Source: Microtetraspora glauca
Lineage (GTDB): Bacteria > Actinomycetota > Actinomycetes > Streptosporangiales > Streptosporangiaceae
Direction of reading: 5' to 3'
DNA: 64,000 nt
Assembly: GCA_001570385.1 (NCBI GenBank)
Contig: BBYL01000022.1
Span: forward strand, 1-64,000
The notes beneath the pieces are model-generated. The model saw only the letters and a list, made by a program, of their open reading frames with translations, was not told the origin of the DNA and did not search any database. Position numbers and translations under genes: made by a program. Of this stretch, positions 36,317 through 43,519 are shown one piece after another (the stretch's first letter is position 1; each line of letters begins with the position of its first letter).

Positions 36317-37743
36317 AGGGCGAGCCGCGCCGACGACTCGGCGAGCACCCGGTTCAGATGCCGTACGGCGGGCGTCCGTGGATCCACGTCGGTCAGCAGC
36401 GCCTTGGCCCGGGTCACCACGATCGAGGTGCGGTGCTCGGCGGGGACCTGGGTCAGCGCCTCGGCGGCGATCCGGCACGCCTCCTCCTGGTCGCCGTGCC
36501 TGGCCAGATGGGACGCCTGGTCCAGCAGGATCAGCGCGGGATCGATCGTCTGGAAACCGGGCGGGAAGGCGTCGATCGCCTGCATCGGCTGCGCGTCGCC
36601 CAGCTCGATCAGCGTCCCGGTCCGGTAGAACAGCATCCGCTTCTCGGTGAAGACGAACGCCAGGTCGTCCTGGCTCAGGCCCCGCATCCTGGCGAAGATC
36701 TGCTCGGCCTCGGCGAGGGCCACCCTGGCGGCCTTGCCGTTCCCCATCCGGGCCAGGGCGCGGGCCTCGGCCGCCGCCGCGAGGGCCGCCGGCGAGCTCG
36801 GCGCCGACCCGGCCAGCATCCGCGCCTCGCGCGCCAGCCGTACGGTCTCGTTGAGGTCGCCGTAGTAGTAGAGCAGCATCGTCTGCTGCGCCCGGACCAG
36901 AGCACGCAGCCGCAGGTCCCCGACGTCGTCGGACGCCGCCCTGGCCGTGCCGTACCAGGCGTGGGCCTGCCGCGTGTCGCCGAGCTTCATCAGCGCGTCC
37001 GCGGACAGGAGGGCGAGCATCGTGGTCGCGGTGAGCAGGCGGCGCTGCGCGGAGGACGGCTGCCGCATCACGGTCAGCTTGCGCACGTCGGCGATCTCCA
37101 GCATCACCCGGCAGAGCATGGGCATCGGCGGAGTCGTCATGTACTCCCTGCGGTAGCGCAGCACCTGCTCGTCCAGCCGGTCGAGCTGGTCCTCGGTGAC
37201 GGTGCCGGTGGCGAGCGCCCGGTCGAGGTCGTGCCTCGTCCCCTCGACCTCCGCGAAGAACCGGCCGTTCGGCGTGCCCATGAGCGCGGCGTGGTGGAAG
37301 TGCGCCCGCCGCTCGGTGTCGTCCCCCGCGTCGTCGACGCGCACCGGCTCGTCGGGCTGACCCGCCGCGACCACGACGACCTTCTGCCCGCCCGTGTCCT
37401 CGCAGTAGTCCGCCGCCATGCCGAGCCGTACGGCGTTGGCCTTGTAGAGCCGGGCCAGCAGGTCGATGGTCTGGGGGCGCGGCCTGGCCCGGTTGTTCTC
37501 CCAGGCGTTCAGCAGGTCGATGCTGGCCCTCGGCAGTCCCAGCGCGTGCTGCTCGCAGAGGTATTCGAGCTCCTCGATCGCCTGCCGGGCCGACCACCCC
37601 CGCGCGAGCCGATGCGCCTTCAGCATGCTCACGCCGCAACATCCGTGGATGGCCTGCACCGTCTGCCACGGTGTCCACTGCCGAACCTCGGCCTGCTCGC
37701 GCCAGCGACGAGCGCACGCGGGGGAATGCTCTCCTCGGGCCAT
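36313..37743 (-). CDS. XRE-family regulator with C-terminal TPR-like domain
   Basis: A 476-residue regulator. The first 85 residues form a helix-turn-helix with LLNAWENNRARPRPQTIDLLARLY. The remaining 350 residues form helical hairpins of TPR type (LLSADALMKLGDTRQAHAWYGTA, ALARMGNGKAARVALAEAE). This is the architecture of peptide- or small-molecule-sensing actinomycete regulators. The ATG at 37743 follows GGGCAGGA. It is divergent from the 94-residue protein gene across 242 bases and coupled to the kinase gene downstream. Confidence 0.88.
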   Translation of the reverse strand: MARGEHSPACARRWREQAEVRQWTPWQTVQAIHGCCGVSMLKAHRLARGWSARQAIEELEYLCEQHALGLPRASIDLLNAWENNRARPRPQTIDLLARLYKANAVRLGMAADYCEDTGGQKVVVVAAGQPDEPVRVDDAGDDTERRAHFHHAALMGTPNGRFFAEVEGTRHDLDRALATGTVTEDQLDRLDEQVLRYRREYMTTPPMPMLCRVMLEIADVRKLTVMRQPSSAQRRLLTATTMLALLSADALMKLGDTRQAHAWYGTARAASDDVGDLRLRALVRAQQTMLLYYYGDLNETVRLAREARMLAGSAPSSPAALAAAAEARALARMGNGKAARVALAEAEQIFARMRGLSQDDLAFVFTEKRMLFYRTGTLIELGDAQPMQAIDAFPPGFQTIDPALILLDQASHLARHGDQEEACRIAAEALTQVPAEHRTSIVVTRAKALLTDVDPRTPAVRHLNRVLAESSARLAL

Positions 37744-37985
37744 GGTCCTGCCCTTCGCTGCTGGAGTGTGTCGCCTGGTTACGGATATTTCCCACAGGTT
37801 AACCGGCACGCACGCAACCCCCCGTACCGTTATGGGTTCGTGGCCCGGGATCCGAGGGTGTTCCACGGAATGCCGGTGAGTTCCCTGGTTATTGCACGGT
37901 TTCGCGGATTGGGGTGGATTGCCGGTAGGTCCGCGGGAGTTCACGCTTTTCGGAGAAAGGTCCCGACGTCCCCGGAGAGACCCCC
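37744..37985. promoter_or_regulatory. Divergent intergenic region of XRE regulator and 94-residue protein
   Basis: The 242 bases are visibly richer in A/T than their surroundings, as expected for a divergent promoter. GGATTGGGGTGGATTG at about 37908 is a close direct repeat (GGATTG...GGATTG) and a candidate regulator site. No unambiguous -35/-10 pair was recognised on either strand. Confidence 0.35.
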
Positions 37986-38270
37986 ATGAAGGCAGATCGC
38001 AGCGAGGCGATGGACCACCTTGAGCGGCTGGCCGCCCAGCTCGAAGCCCACTCCTTCCAGGTCCGCCTGACCGCGCCGGCCGGGCTCTATCCACGCCTGC
38101 GCGTGGTCAACCCCATGGAGCCGACCATGGCCGAAGACGTGCTGGCGTCGGACACCAACGACGGCGAGTGGTGGTACTGGCTGTCGTGGGCCGGTCGGAT
38201 CGGGCACGCCTCCGACGTCGTCACCGCCGCCGAGCGCATCGCCAGCGTACTGCACGTGATCCGCCGATAG
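37986..38270 (+). CDS. Small conserved actinomycete protein, 94 residues
   Basis: A 94-residue soluble protein: an N-terminal helix (EAMDHLERLAAQLEAHSF), a central LRVVNP strand, an acidic loop and a WWYWLSWAGRIG aromatic motif, then a final helix. The pattern matches a small protein type often encoded beside XRE-type regulators in actinomycetes, as I recall; its function is unknown. GGAGAG sits just upstream of the ATG. It may be the first gene of the plus-strand unit leading to the CysRS paralogue. Confidence 0.75.
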   Translation: MKADRSEAMDHLERLAAQLEAHSFQVRLTAPAGLYPRLRVVNPMEPTMAEDVLASDTNDGEWWYWLSWAGRIGHASDVVTAAERIASVLHVIRR

Positions 38271-38345
38271 CACGGTCGCGGCACCCGCTATTCCCCCTTC
38301 GCCCGGCCTCACAATCCGCATTTCAGGATGTGCGGACCGGAGACT

Positions 38346-38375
38346 ATGGCATGCTGTCGACAGCGAGCGGATTAG
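38346..38375 (+). CDS. Candidate Cys-Cys leader peptide upstream of CysRS paralogue
   Basis: A nine-codon frame, MACCRQRAD, ends 18 bases before the CysRS-like start. It has two adjacent cysteine codons (TGC TGT), rare by chance in so short a frame. GGAG lies close upstream (spacing only 3). The end overlaps a small stem AGCGA/TCGCT (38362-38380). Tandem-cysteine leader peptides act as attenuators in mycobacteria, which is the analogy used here. The main gene itself has no clear ribosome site. It remains a hypothesis. Confidence 0.35.
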   Translation: MACCRQRAD

Positions 38376-38393
38376 TCGCTTACCCTGGGCTAG

Positions 38394-39731
38394 GTGGGTC
38401 TTCGCCTTTACGATACGCACCGCCGCACGGTCCGCGATTTCATCCCGAGAATTCCGGGAATGGCATCGATTTATCTTTGTGGCCCCACCGTGGTCGTGCC
38501 GCCGCATATCGGTCAGATCAGATCTCAGGTGAATTTCGACATCCTGCACCGCTGGCTGCGCCACAGCGGGTACCGGGTGCTTTTCTGCCGGAACGTCACC
38601 GACATCGAGGACAAGATAATCGGCAGGTCCCTTTCCGAGGGCATCCAGTGGTGGCGGATAACCGATCCCGTCTACCGGTCCTTCGACCGGGCCTACACCA
38701 CGCTCGGGTGCCTTCCGCCCAGCGTGGAGCCCCGGGCCACCGGCCACATCCCCGAGATGATCGAGCTCGTGGAGCAGCTTCTCGCGGCGGGTCACGCCTA
38801 CGAGTCCGAGGGGAACGTCTATTTCGAGGTCGACTCGTTCCCGGACTACGGATCACTTTCCCGGCAACGGCCGGAGAAAATCCGGATAACCGAGGAGAAC
38901 GAGCACGGAAAGCGCGATCCGCGCGATTTCGCATTGTGGAAGCGGGCGAAGCCGGGCGAGCCGATCTGGCACGCCCCATGGGGCGACGGCCGCCCCGGAT
39001 GGCATCTGGAATGTTCGGCGATGGCCCGGAAGTATCTCGGTCGCGAATTCGACATCCACGGCGGCGGCGCGAACCTGATATTTCCGCACCATGAGAACGA
39101 ACTCGCCCAGTCCCGGGCGGCCGGGGATTCTTTCGCGCGGTTCTGGGTGCACAACGGGCCGGTCACCCACCGGGGCGAGAAGATAAGAAAGCACGCGCTC
39201 AATCCACTCGCCGTGCACACCCTGCTCGACCGCGTACGCCCGATGGAACTCCGCTATTACCTCGCGGCCGCCCACTACCGGTCGCCGATGGAATTCTCCG
39301 TGGCGGCGGTCGAGGAGGCGGCCACCGCCTACCGGCGGATGGAGCGGTTCGTGCTCCGCGTCGGCGCCGCCGCGGGCTCCGACCTTCCCGCCCAGTTCAG
39401 CGACGCCATGGACGGCGATCTCAACGTGCCGCGGGCGCTGTCGGTCGCGCACGCGACGGTCGCCGAGGGCCATGCGGCGCTCAATTCCGGCGACCAGGAA
39501 AGCGCCGCGGTGAAATGCCGGTCGGTGCGCGCGATGCTGAATGTCCTCGGACTCGACCCGCTCGCCGACGACCGGCCGAGGGAAACGCGCCTCCACGACG
39601 TCGCGAGAGCCGTACTCCGCGTCGCGCGGAATCTCGCCGCGACCGAAGGCGATCACGAAAGATCAATGATCATGGAACGGCAGATCGACCGTGCACTCCA
39701 AAATCGCCGCGAATCAGCACTTATCCCGTAG
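38394..39731 (+). CDS. Cysteinyl-tRNA synthetase paralogue with altered active-site motifs
   Basis: A 445-residue protein related along its whole length to actinobacterial cysteinyl-tRNA synthetase (usually about 465). Zinc ligands are kept: Cys29 in YLCGPTV, Cys in HLECSAM, and HHENE. The HIGH motif is HIGQ (38-41), and the KMSKSLGN loop is KIRKHALN (263-270). NVTDIEDKII and YEPRATGHIPEM-type segments are conserved. With both catalytic signatures changed, normal tRNA charging is doubtful. Codon use includes ATA and AAA/GAA codons and is less GC-rich than neighbours, suggesting acquisition from elsewhere. The GTG at 38394 matches the family N-terminus. It could be a resistance copy, a tRNA-binding regulator or a biosynthetic ligase. 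Confidence 0.85.
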   Translation: MGLRLYDTHRRTVRDFIPRIPGMASIYLCGPTVVVPPHIGQIRSQVNFDILHRWLRHSGYRVLFCRNVTDIEDKIIGRSLSEGIQWWRITDPVYRSFDRAYTTLGCLPPSVEPRATGHIPEMIELVEQLLAAGHAYESEGNVYFEVDSFPDYGSLSRQRPEKIRITEENEHGKRDPRDFALWKRAKPGEPIWHAPWGDGRPGWHLECSAMARKYLGREFDIHGGGANLIFPHHENELAQSRAAGDSFARFWVHNGPVTHRGEKIRKHALNPLAVHTLLDRVRPMELRYYLAAAHYRSPMEFSVAAVEEAATAYRRMERFVLRVGAAAGSDLPAQFSDAMDGDLNVPRALSVAHATVAEGHAALNSGDQESAAVKCRSVRAMLNVLGLDPLADDRPRETRLHDVARAVLRVARNLAATEGDHERSMIMERQIDRALQNRRESALIP

Positions 39732-39910
39732 CCAATCCTCCAGCCCCGCGGGGGTCTGCCGGCACACCATCGGGAGGGGCACCGGATAGGCACTGGATAG
39801 GCACGGAACCGCGTCATATGTTCGGGGCACACGTGCTCTTCCGCTGCCGCACGACAGCGCTCCGTCGGTCCCGTCCCCCCGCGAGGAGAGAGCCATGTCC
39901 CGCCCCCGTC

Positions 39911-40396
39911 ATGCGTACGGCCGCCGCCGCGCTGGCCGGCCTGTCCGCCCTGATCCTGGTACCCCCGCGAACCGCCGAGGCGGCGTCCGACCATGTCGTC
40001 CGGGTCAACGCCGCCTGGGGCTGGCAGAACACCGGCGTCTACATCCGCAAGGGCCAGACGTACCGCGTCACCTACCTGAGCGGATCGTGGACCGTCGACC
40101 AGGCCAGGTACGGCAGGGTCGGCCCGACCGGCTATCCGAACCGGGTCGACGCCGCCATCGTTCACGGCTGCAAGATCGTGACGACCGCGCCGTACGGCAC
40201 GCTCATCGCCCACCGGGGTGGCACGCCCTTCGCGGTCGACACGTCCGCCAGATACGCGGCGTCCTACTCCGGATGGTTGTCGCTGCGGATCAACGACGGC
40301 GACTTCTGCCTGAGCGACAACGCGGGGAGGATAAGCGTCTCCATCGACATCCTCAACGTGAAGCAGGGTGGCAACGGCGGGAACATGGGGGGCTGA
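39911..40396 (+). CDS. Secreted protein of unknown function, 161 residues
   Basis: The frame starts with a complete-looking signal peptide (MRTAAAALAGLSALILV..., cleavage near EAAS) and continues as a beta-rich mature domain of about 135 residues with two cysteines (HGCKIV, DFCLSD). The sequence VYIRKGQTYRVTYLSGSW resembles a sugar- or PA-IL-like lectin strand, seen in proteins with carbohydrate-binding folds, but this is weak. A strong GAGGAGAGA ribosome site lies 22 bases upstream and points to an ATG in another frame (39895), so the start is in doubt. It stands between the CysRS paralogue and a converging lipoprotein. Confidence 0.65.
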   Translation: MRTAAAALAGLSALILVPPRTAEAASDHVVRVNAAWGWQNTGVYIRKGQTYRVTYLSGSWTVDQARYGRVGPTGYPNRVDAAIVHGCKIVTTAPYGTLIAHRGGTPFAVDTSARYAASYSGWLSLRINDGDFCLSDNAGRISVSIDILNVKQGGNGGNMGG

Positions 40397-40402
40397 GCCC
40401 CT
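40387..40402 (+). terminator. Hairpin at the end of the secreted-protein gene
   Basis: GGGGCT...AGCCCC forms a short perfect stem overlapping the stop codon (40389-40401), followed by CCTCCCGCCCCC. It lies between converging genes. The loop is very short, so strength is uncertain. Confidence 0.35.
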
Positions 40403-40416
40403 CCCGCCCCCGGCCC

Positions 40417-40998
40417 CTATTCCGGCGTGAGCACCAGGACCGCGCGCGAGGAGTCCGCTTTCACCAGGCGTAGCCGGATGTCGTTGATGCGACCCGGCCT
40501 GCTCGTGGTCAACGACATCTGTCCCTGATCGTGACAGCGTCCGTTGGTGCAGCTCCCCGTGACGCTGACGTTGTCGCCGTCGACGTTCAGCCCGCCCGAC
40601 GAGCCGGTGATTCCCAGCCGCACCTCGCCGGCGCTCACGGATTCGACGGTGATCGCGTCGAGGCCGAACCGGCTGTCGATCTTCAGCCGGTCACCCGGCC
40701 GGACCTGTACTTCGCAGTCCGCGTCCCGGCACGCAGCGGGGCCGGTCGCGTGGGACGCACCCCGCGGACTCCCGGTGGCGCGGTAGGAGCCGGGCGCCGA
40801 CGGCTGGACACTCGACACGGGACTCGGTACGGGGCTCGGCACGGGATTCGTCGCGGTTGCCGACACGGGACTCGCCGCGGCGCCGGTCTGCCGCCCCTGC
40901 GCTCCTCCGGAGCCGCAACCGGCGAGGAGCATGGTCACGCCGAGAGCGACGAAGCCGGCTCGGCCGACAGGGGCGGACACGGCACGAGTGATCCCCAT
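40417..40998 (-). CDS. Lipoprotein of unknown function
   Basis: A 193-residue lipoprotein: basic N-terminus, hydrophobic core and lipobox LLAGC with the modified Cys28. A Pro/Ser/Val-rich spacer (about 40-75) leads to a small C-terminal domain with CRDADC and CTNGRC, two close Cys pairs likely bonded outside. The C-terminal part (QVRPGDRLKI, SVSAGEVRLGI) appears as a beta sandwich. No function recognised. ATG at 40998 follows AAAGGA. The 40999-41289 gap upstream shows nothing else supportable besides the small frame described next. Confidence 0.75.
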   Translation of the reverse strand: MGITRAVSAPVGRAGFVALGVTMLLAGCGSGGAQGRQTGAAASPVSATATNPVPSPVPSPVSSVQPSAPGSYRATGSPRGASHATGPAACRDADCEVQVRPGDRLKIDSRFGLDAITVESVSAGEVRLGITGSSGGLNVDGDNVSVTGSCTNGRCHDQGQMSLTTSRPGRINDIRLRLVKADSSRAVLVLTPE

Positions 40999-41289
40999 GG
41001 CGATCCTTTCGGAGTCTCGGAGTTCGCAGGAAGAGATCCGCTCGCGCAAGAATCGACGACCGCGCGACGGCGGGTCCATCCGCCACGCCAACCGGGGGCG
41101 TCGCCTGGGCGAATCTCGACGCGGGCCGCACCCTTTCTCGCCCCGCGGTCGTCCTCCGAGGCCGTCTCCCGCCCTCCCGGGAGCCGTCAGCCCCTGACGC
41201 TTCCGTACGGAATGCGATACCTACTAGTGACCAGGAGCGGGTGATCCTGACGCGTAGTTGGGAATCATGAAACCAAAAGGAGGGCCGGA

Positions 41290-41385
41290 ATGAAGAGAGT
41301 CCAGATCACCTCGCGGCCTCGGCCGCCGAGGCGACCCCAGCCCATCGACCTGCGCACCCCTTCCGGGCGCGTCCTTCCCTTCTGA
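41290..41385 (+). CDS. Candidate 31-residue basic peptide
   Basis: A 31-codon frame (MKRVQITSRPRPPRRPQPID...) behind an excellent ribosome site, AAAAGGAGG, six bases before the ATG. It is very rich in Arg and Pro and ends GRVLPF. An eight-codon frame (41267-41293, MKPKGGPE) precedes it and its stop overlaps the ATG. No homologue is known to me. It could be a small RNA- or membrane-binding protein or a peptide precursor; no modification enzyme is beside it. Confidence 0.45.
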   Translation: MKRVQITSRPRPPRRPQPIDLRTPSGRVLPF

Positions 41386-41437
41386 CCCCACTGTGCTCGC
41401 TGCTTGATTTCGTCATGGTCCGATCCGGTGTGCCGAC

Positions 41438-42556
41438 TCACGGGTGCGTGCCGCGGACCAGGTCGTAACAGCGCTCGAAACCGTCGAGCACGGCCGGCCA
41501 GGAACAGGCGACCGGCTCCACCTCGCGGTTGTGCGCGGCGATCGAGGTCCGCAGCCGCTCGTCGCGCACCAGACGCGCGACCGACGCGGCGAGCTCGTCG
41601 AAGGTGCGGCCGAGCAGGCCCTCCTTGCCCGGCCGGACGAAGTCGGCGACCCCGCTCTGGGAACGCGCGACCACGGGTACCCCGGCCGCCCTGGCCTCCA
41701 GCGCCGCCAGCCCGAAGGACTCGCGCGGCGCGGGGGCGACGAACACGTCGGCCGAGCCGAGCAGTTCCTTGATCTGGTCCCGGCTGAAGCGGCCCGGCAG
41801 CGACACCCAGCCCATCCCCTGGGACCGCAGGTAACGCTCCATCGAGGCGCGGGCCGGCCCCTCGCCCACGATCGTCGCGCGCATCGCGATCGAGGCGGGC
41901 ACCTTCGCGCGGGCCGCCTTGAGCAGTTTGAGCAGGCGCACCGGCTGCTTGCGCGGCGCGAGCCGCCCCACCGCCACCACGTGCACGCCGTCCGCGCCCG
42001 GCTCCCCGCCCCCGCGCACGGCACCGCCGGTCGCGGGTCGCCAGGCGGAGACGTCCAGGCCGTTGGAGACGACGTGCACCGGGACGCCGGCGCCGGCCAC
42101 GGCGCGGATGGGCTGGGCCGCCGCCTCGCTCACCGCCGTGACGGCGATGCCCCAGCGCCGCCATTCGAAGGCGGCCTGCAGGCCGAGGTAGACGCCGGAG
42201 GTGACGGGATCCCACATGCTGTGCACGGTCACCACGACCGGCACCCCGGCCCGTACGGCGGCGCGCACGCCCTGCCAGGCGAACGGCGAGACGGCGCCCG
42301 CGTGGACGTGCACGACGTCGGGCCGCCAGCCGGTCATCAACCGGATCAGGTGCACGGTGCCGCGGGGGTGCACGGGGAGGTCGAACGGGAGCCCGGCCGC
42401 GAGGCGGCGCACTCCCGGAAGAGGCTCCCCGGGGGTCGCGGTGGCCACCTCGACGGTGTGACCCGCCTCTCGCTGCATCCCGACGAGGTCGGCGACCTGC
42501 ACCTCGATGCCCCCGAGTCGCGGGAGGTAACAGTCACTGATGTGAAGGATCCTCAC
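41438..42556 (-). CDS. GT4 family glycosyltransferase
   Basis: A 372-residue GT-B enzyme. It begins VRILHISDCYLPRLGGIEVQV (the GG-x-E loop of GT4) and has VVAVGRLAPRKQPVRLLK and PRESFGLAALEARAAGVPVV (E-x7-E). The GTG at 42556 is preferred over a TTG one codon earlier. It is divergent from the PIG-L deacetylase and UPF0104 membrane protein. This trio suggests formation of a glycolipid or phosphoglycan: transfer of an N-acetyl sugar, its deacetylation and membrane handling. That link is inference. Confidence 0.92.
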   Translation of the reverse strand: MRILHISDCYLPRLGGIEVQVADLVGMQREAGHTVEVATATPGEPLPGVRRLAAGLPFDLPVHPRGTVHLIRLMTGWRPDVVHVHAGAVSPFAWQGVRAAVRAGVPVVVTVHSMWDPVTSGVYLGLQAAFEWRRWGIAVTAVSEAAAQPIRAVAGAGVPVHVVSNGLDVSAWRPATGGAVRGGGEPGADGVHVVAVGRLAPRKQPVRLLKLLKAARAKVPASIAMRATIVGEGPARASMERYLRSQGMGWVSLPGRFSRDQIKELLGSADVFVAPAPRESFGLAALEARAAGVPVVARSQSGVADFVRPGKEGLLGRTFDELAASVARLVRDERLRTSIAAHNREVEPVACSWPAVLDGFERCYDLVRGTHP

Positions 42557-42624
42557 CAAACCAGACTGGCAGAGGCCGGGACCACCATCAAACCGTCGGT
42601 CCCGCGGCGTGGAATCATTGCGCT

Positions 42625-43419
42625 GTGTCGAGAACCGCGGTCTTCTTTCACGCTCATCCTGACGACGAGGCGCTGCTGACTGCCGGGACGATGGCGATGC
42701 TGGCCGCGGAGGGCCATCGGGTGGTGCTGGTGGTCGCGACCGCCGGGGAGCGGGGCCTCGCCGATCTGCCCCACGGCGAGGAGCTCGCCAGGGCCCGCAT
42801 GGACGAGTTGCACACGTCGGCGGCGGCGCTCGGCTGCGCCCGGGTCGTCCTGCTCGGATACGGCGACTCCGGGCTGGCCATCGACGGCGGCGTGGCGGAG
42901 GACCGCCCGGACGACGCGTTCATCGACGCGGACACGGAGGAGGCGGCGCAGCGGCTCGCGGCGGTGCTCAAGGAGGAGACCGCCGATCTGCTGACCATCT
43001 ACGACCCGGCCGGGGGGTACGGCCACCCCGACCACGTCCAGGTGTACCGCGTCGGCACCCGTGCGGCCGAGATCGCCGGGACTCCCATCGTGCTCGAGGC
43101 CACGGTCAACCGCGACCCGCTCCTCAAGGGTGTACGGCTGGCGGCCCGCCTCTATCCCAAGATCGATGTGAGAAGTTTCGAGAGTGCCTACTCGCCGAGC
43201 CACGTGATCACCCACCGGGTGAACGTCCGCAGGTACGCTCGGGCGAAACGGGCCTCGATGGCCGCCCACGCCAGCCAGACGACCGGCGGGGACGGCGACC
43301 GCACCCTCGGCGTCCTGCTGAAGATCCCGTTCTGGGCGTACCGGCTGATCTTCGGCACGGAGTGGTACGTCCGGCGGGACGTCCCGCAGGGGACCCGGCT
43401 GCGGCACCCCTTCCACTGA
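42625..43419 (+). CDS. PIG-L/LmbE-type N-acetyl sugar deacetylase
   Basis: A 264-residue zinc deacetylase. FFHAHPDDEALLTAG contains the HPDDE metal and base motif, and GGYGHPDHVQVYR contains the second metal histidine. Relatives include MshB and Mca of mycothiol metabolism and LnmX-like enzymes; this one is not close enough for a name. The GTG start is 68 bases from the divergent GT4 start, and a shared promoter region is implied. The hairpin after it separates it from the UPF0104 gene. Confidence 0.92.
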   Translation: MSRTAVFFHAHPDDEALLTAGTMAMLAAEGHRVVLVVATAGERGLADLPHGEELARARMDELHTSAAALGCARVVLLGYGDSGLAIDGGVAEDRPDDAFIDADTEEAAQRLAAVLKEETADLLTIYDPAGGYGHPDHVQVYRVGTRAAEIAGTPIVLEATVNRDPLLKGVRLAARLYPKIDVRSFESAYSPSHVITHRVNVRRYARAKRASMAAHASQTTGGDGDRTLGVLLKIPFWAYRLIFGTEWYVRRDVPQGTRLRHPFH

Positions 43420-43432
43420 TCCACCCCTTAGG

Positions 43433-43460
43433 GGGACGCTCCTCCCAAAGAAGGAGTCCC
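43433..43460 (+). terminator. Stem-loop after the deacetylase gene
   Basis: GGGA-CG-CTCCT pairs with AGGAG-TCCC around an A-rich loop, 14 bases after the deacetylase stop and 60 before the next gene. It may end the deacetylase transcript or act as an attenuator for the downstream membrane gene. Confidence 0.4.
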
Positions 43461-43519
43461 ACCACTCGGCATTGCCACCAGACTGGTACGCGGTCGCCGA
43501 CGTGTTGGGGAGTTGAAGG

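Noticed and set aside
38394-39731. MshC (mycothiol cysteine ligase)
   Set aside because: MshC keeps functional HIGH/KMSKS-type motifs and is shorter (about 410); this protein aligns better with CysRS itself and has both motifs altered.
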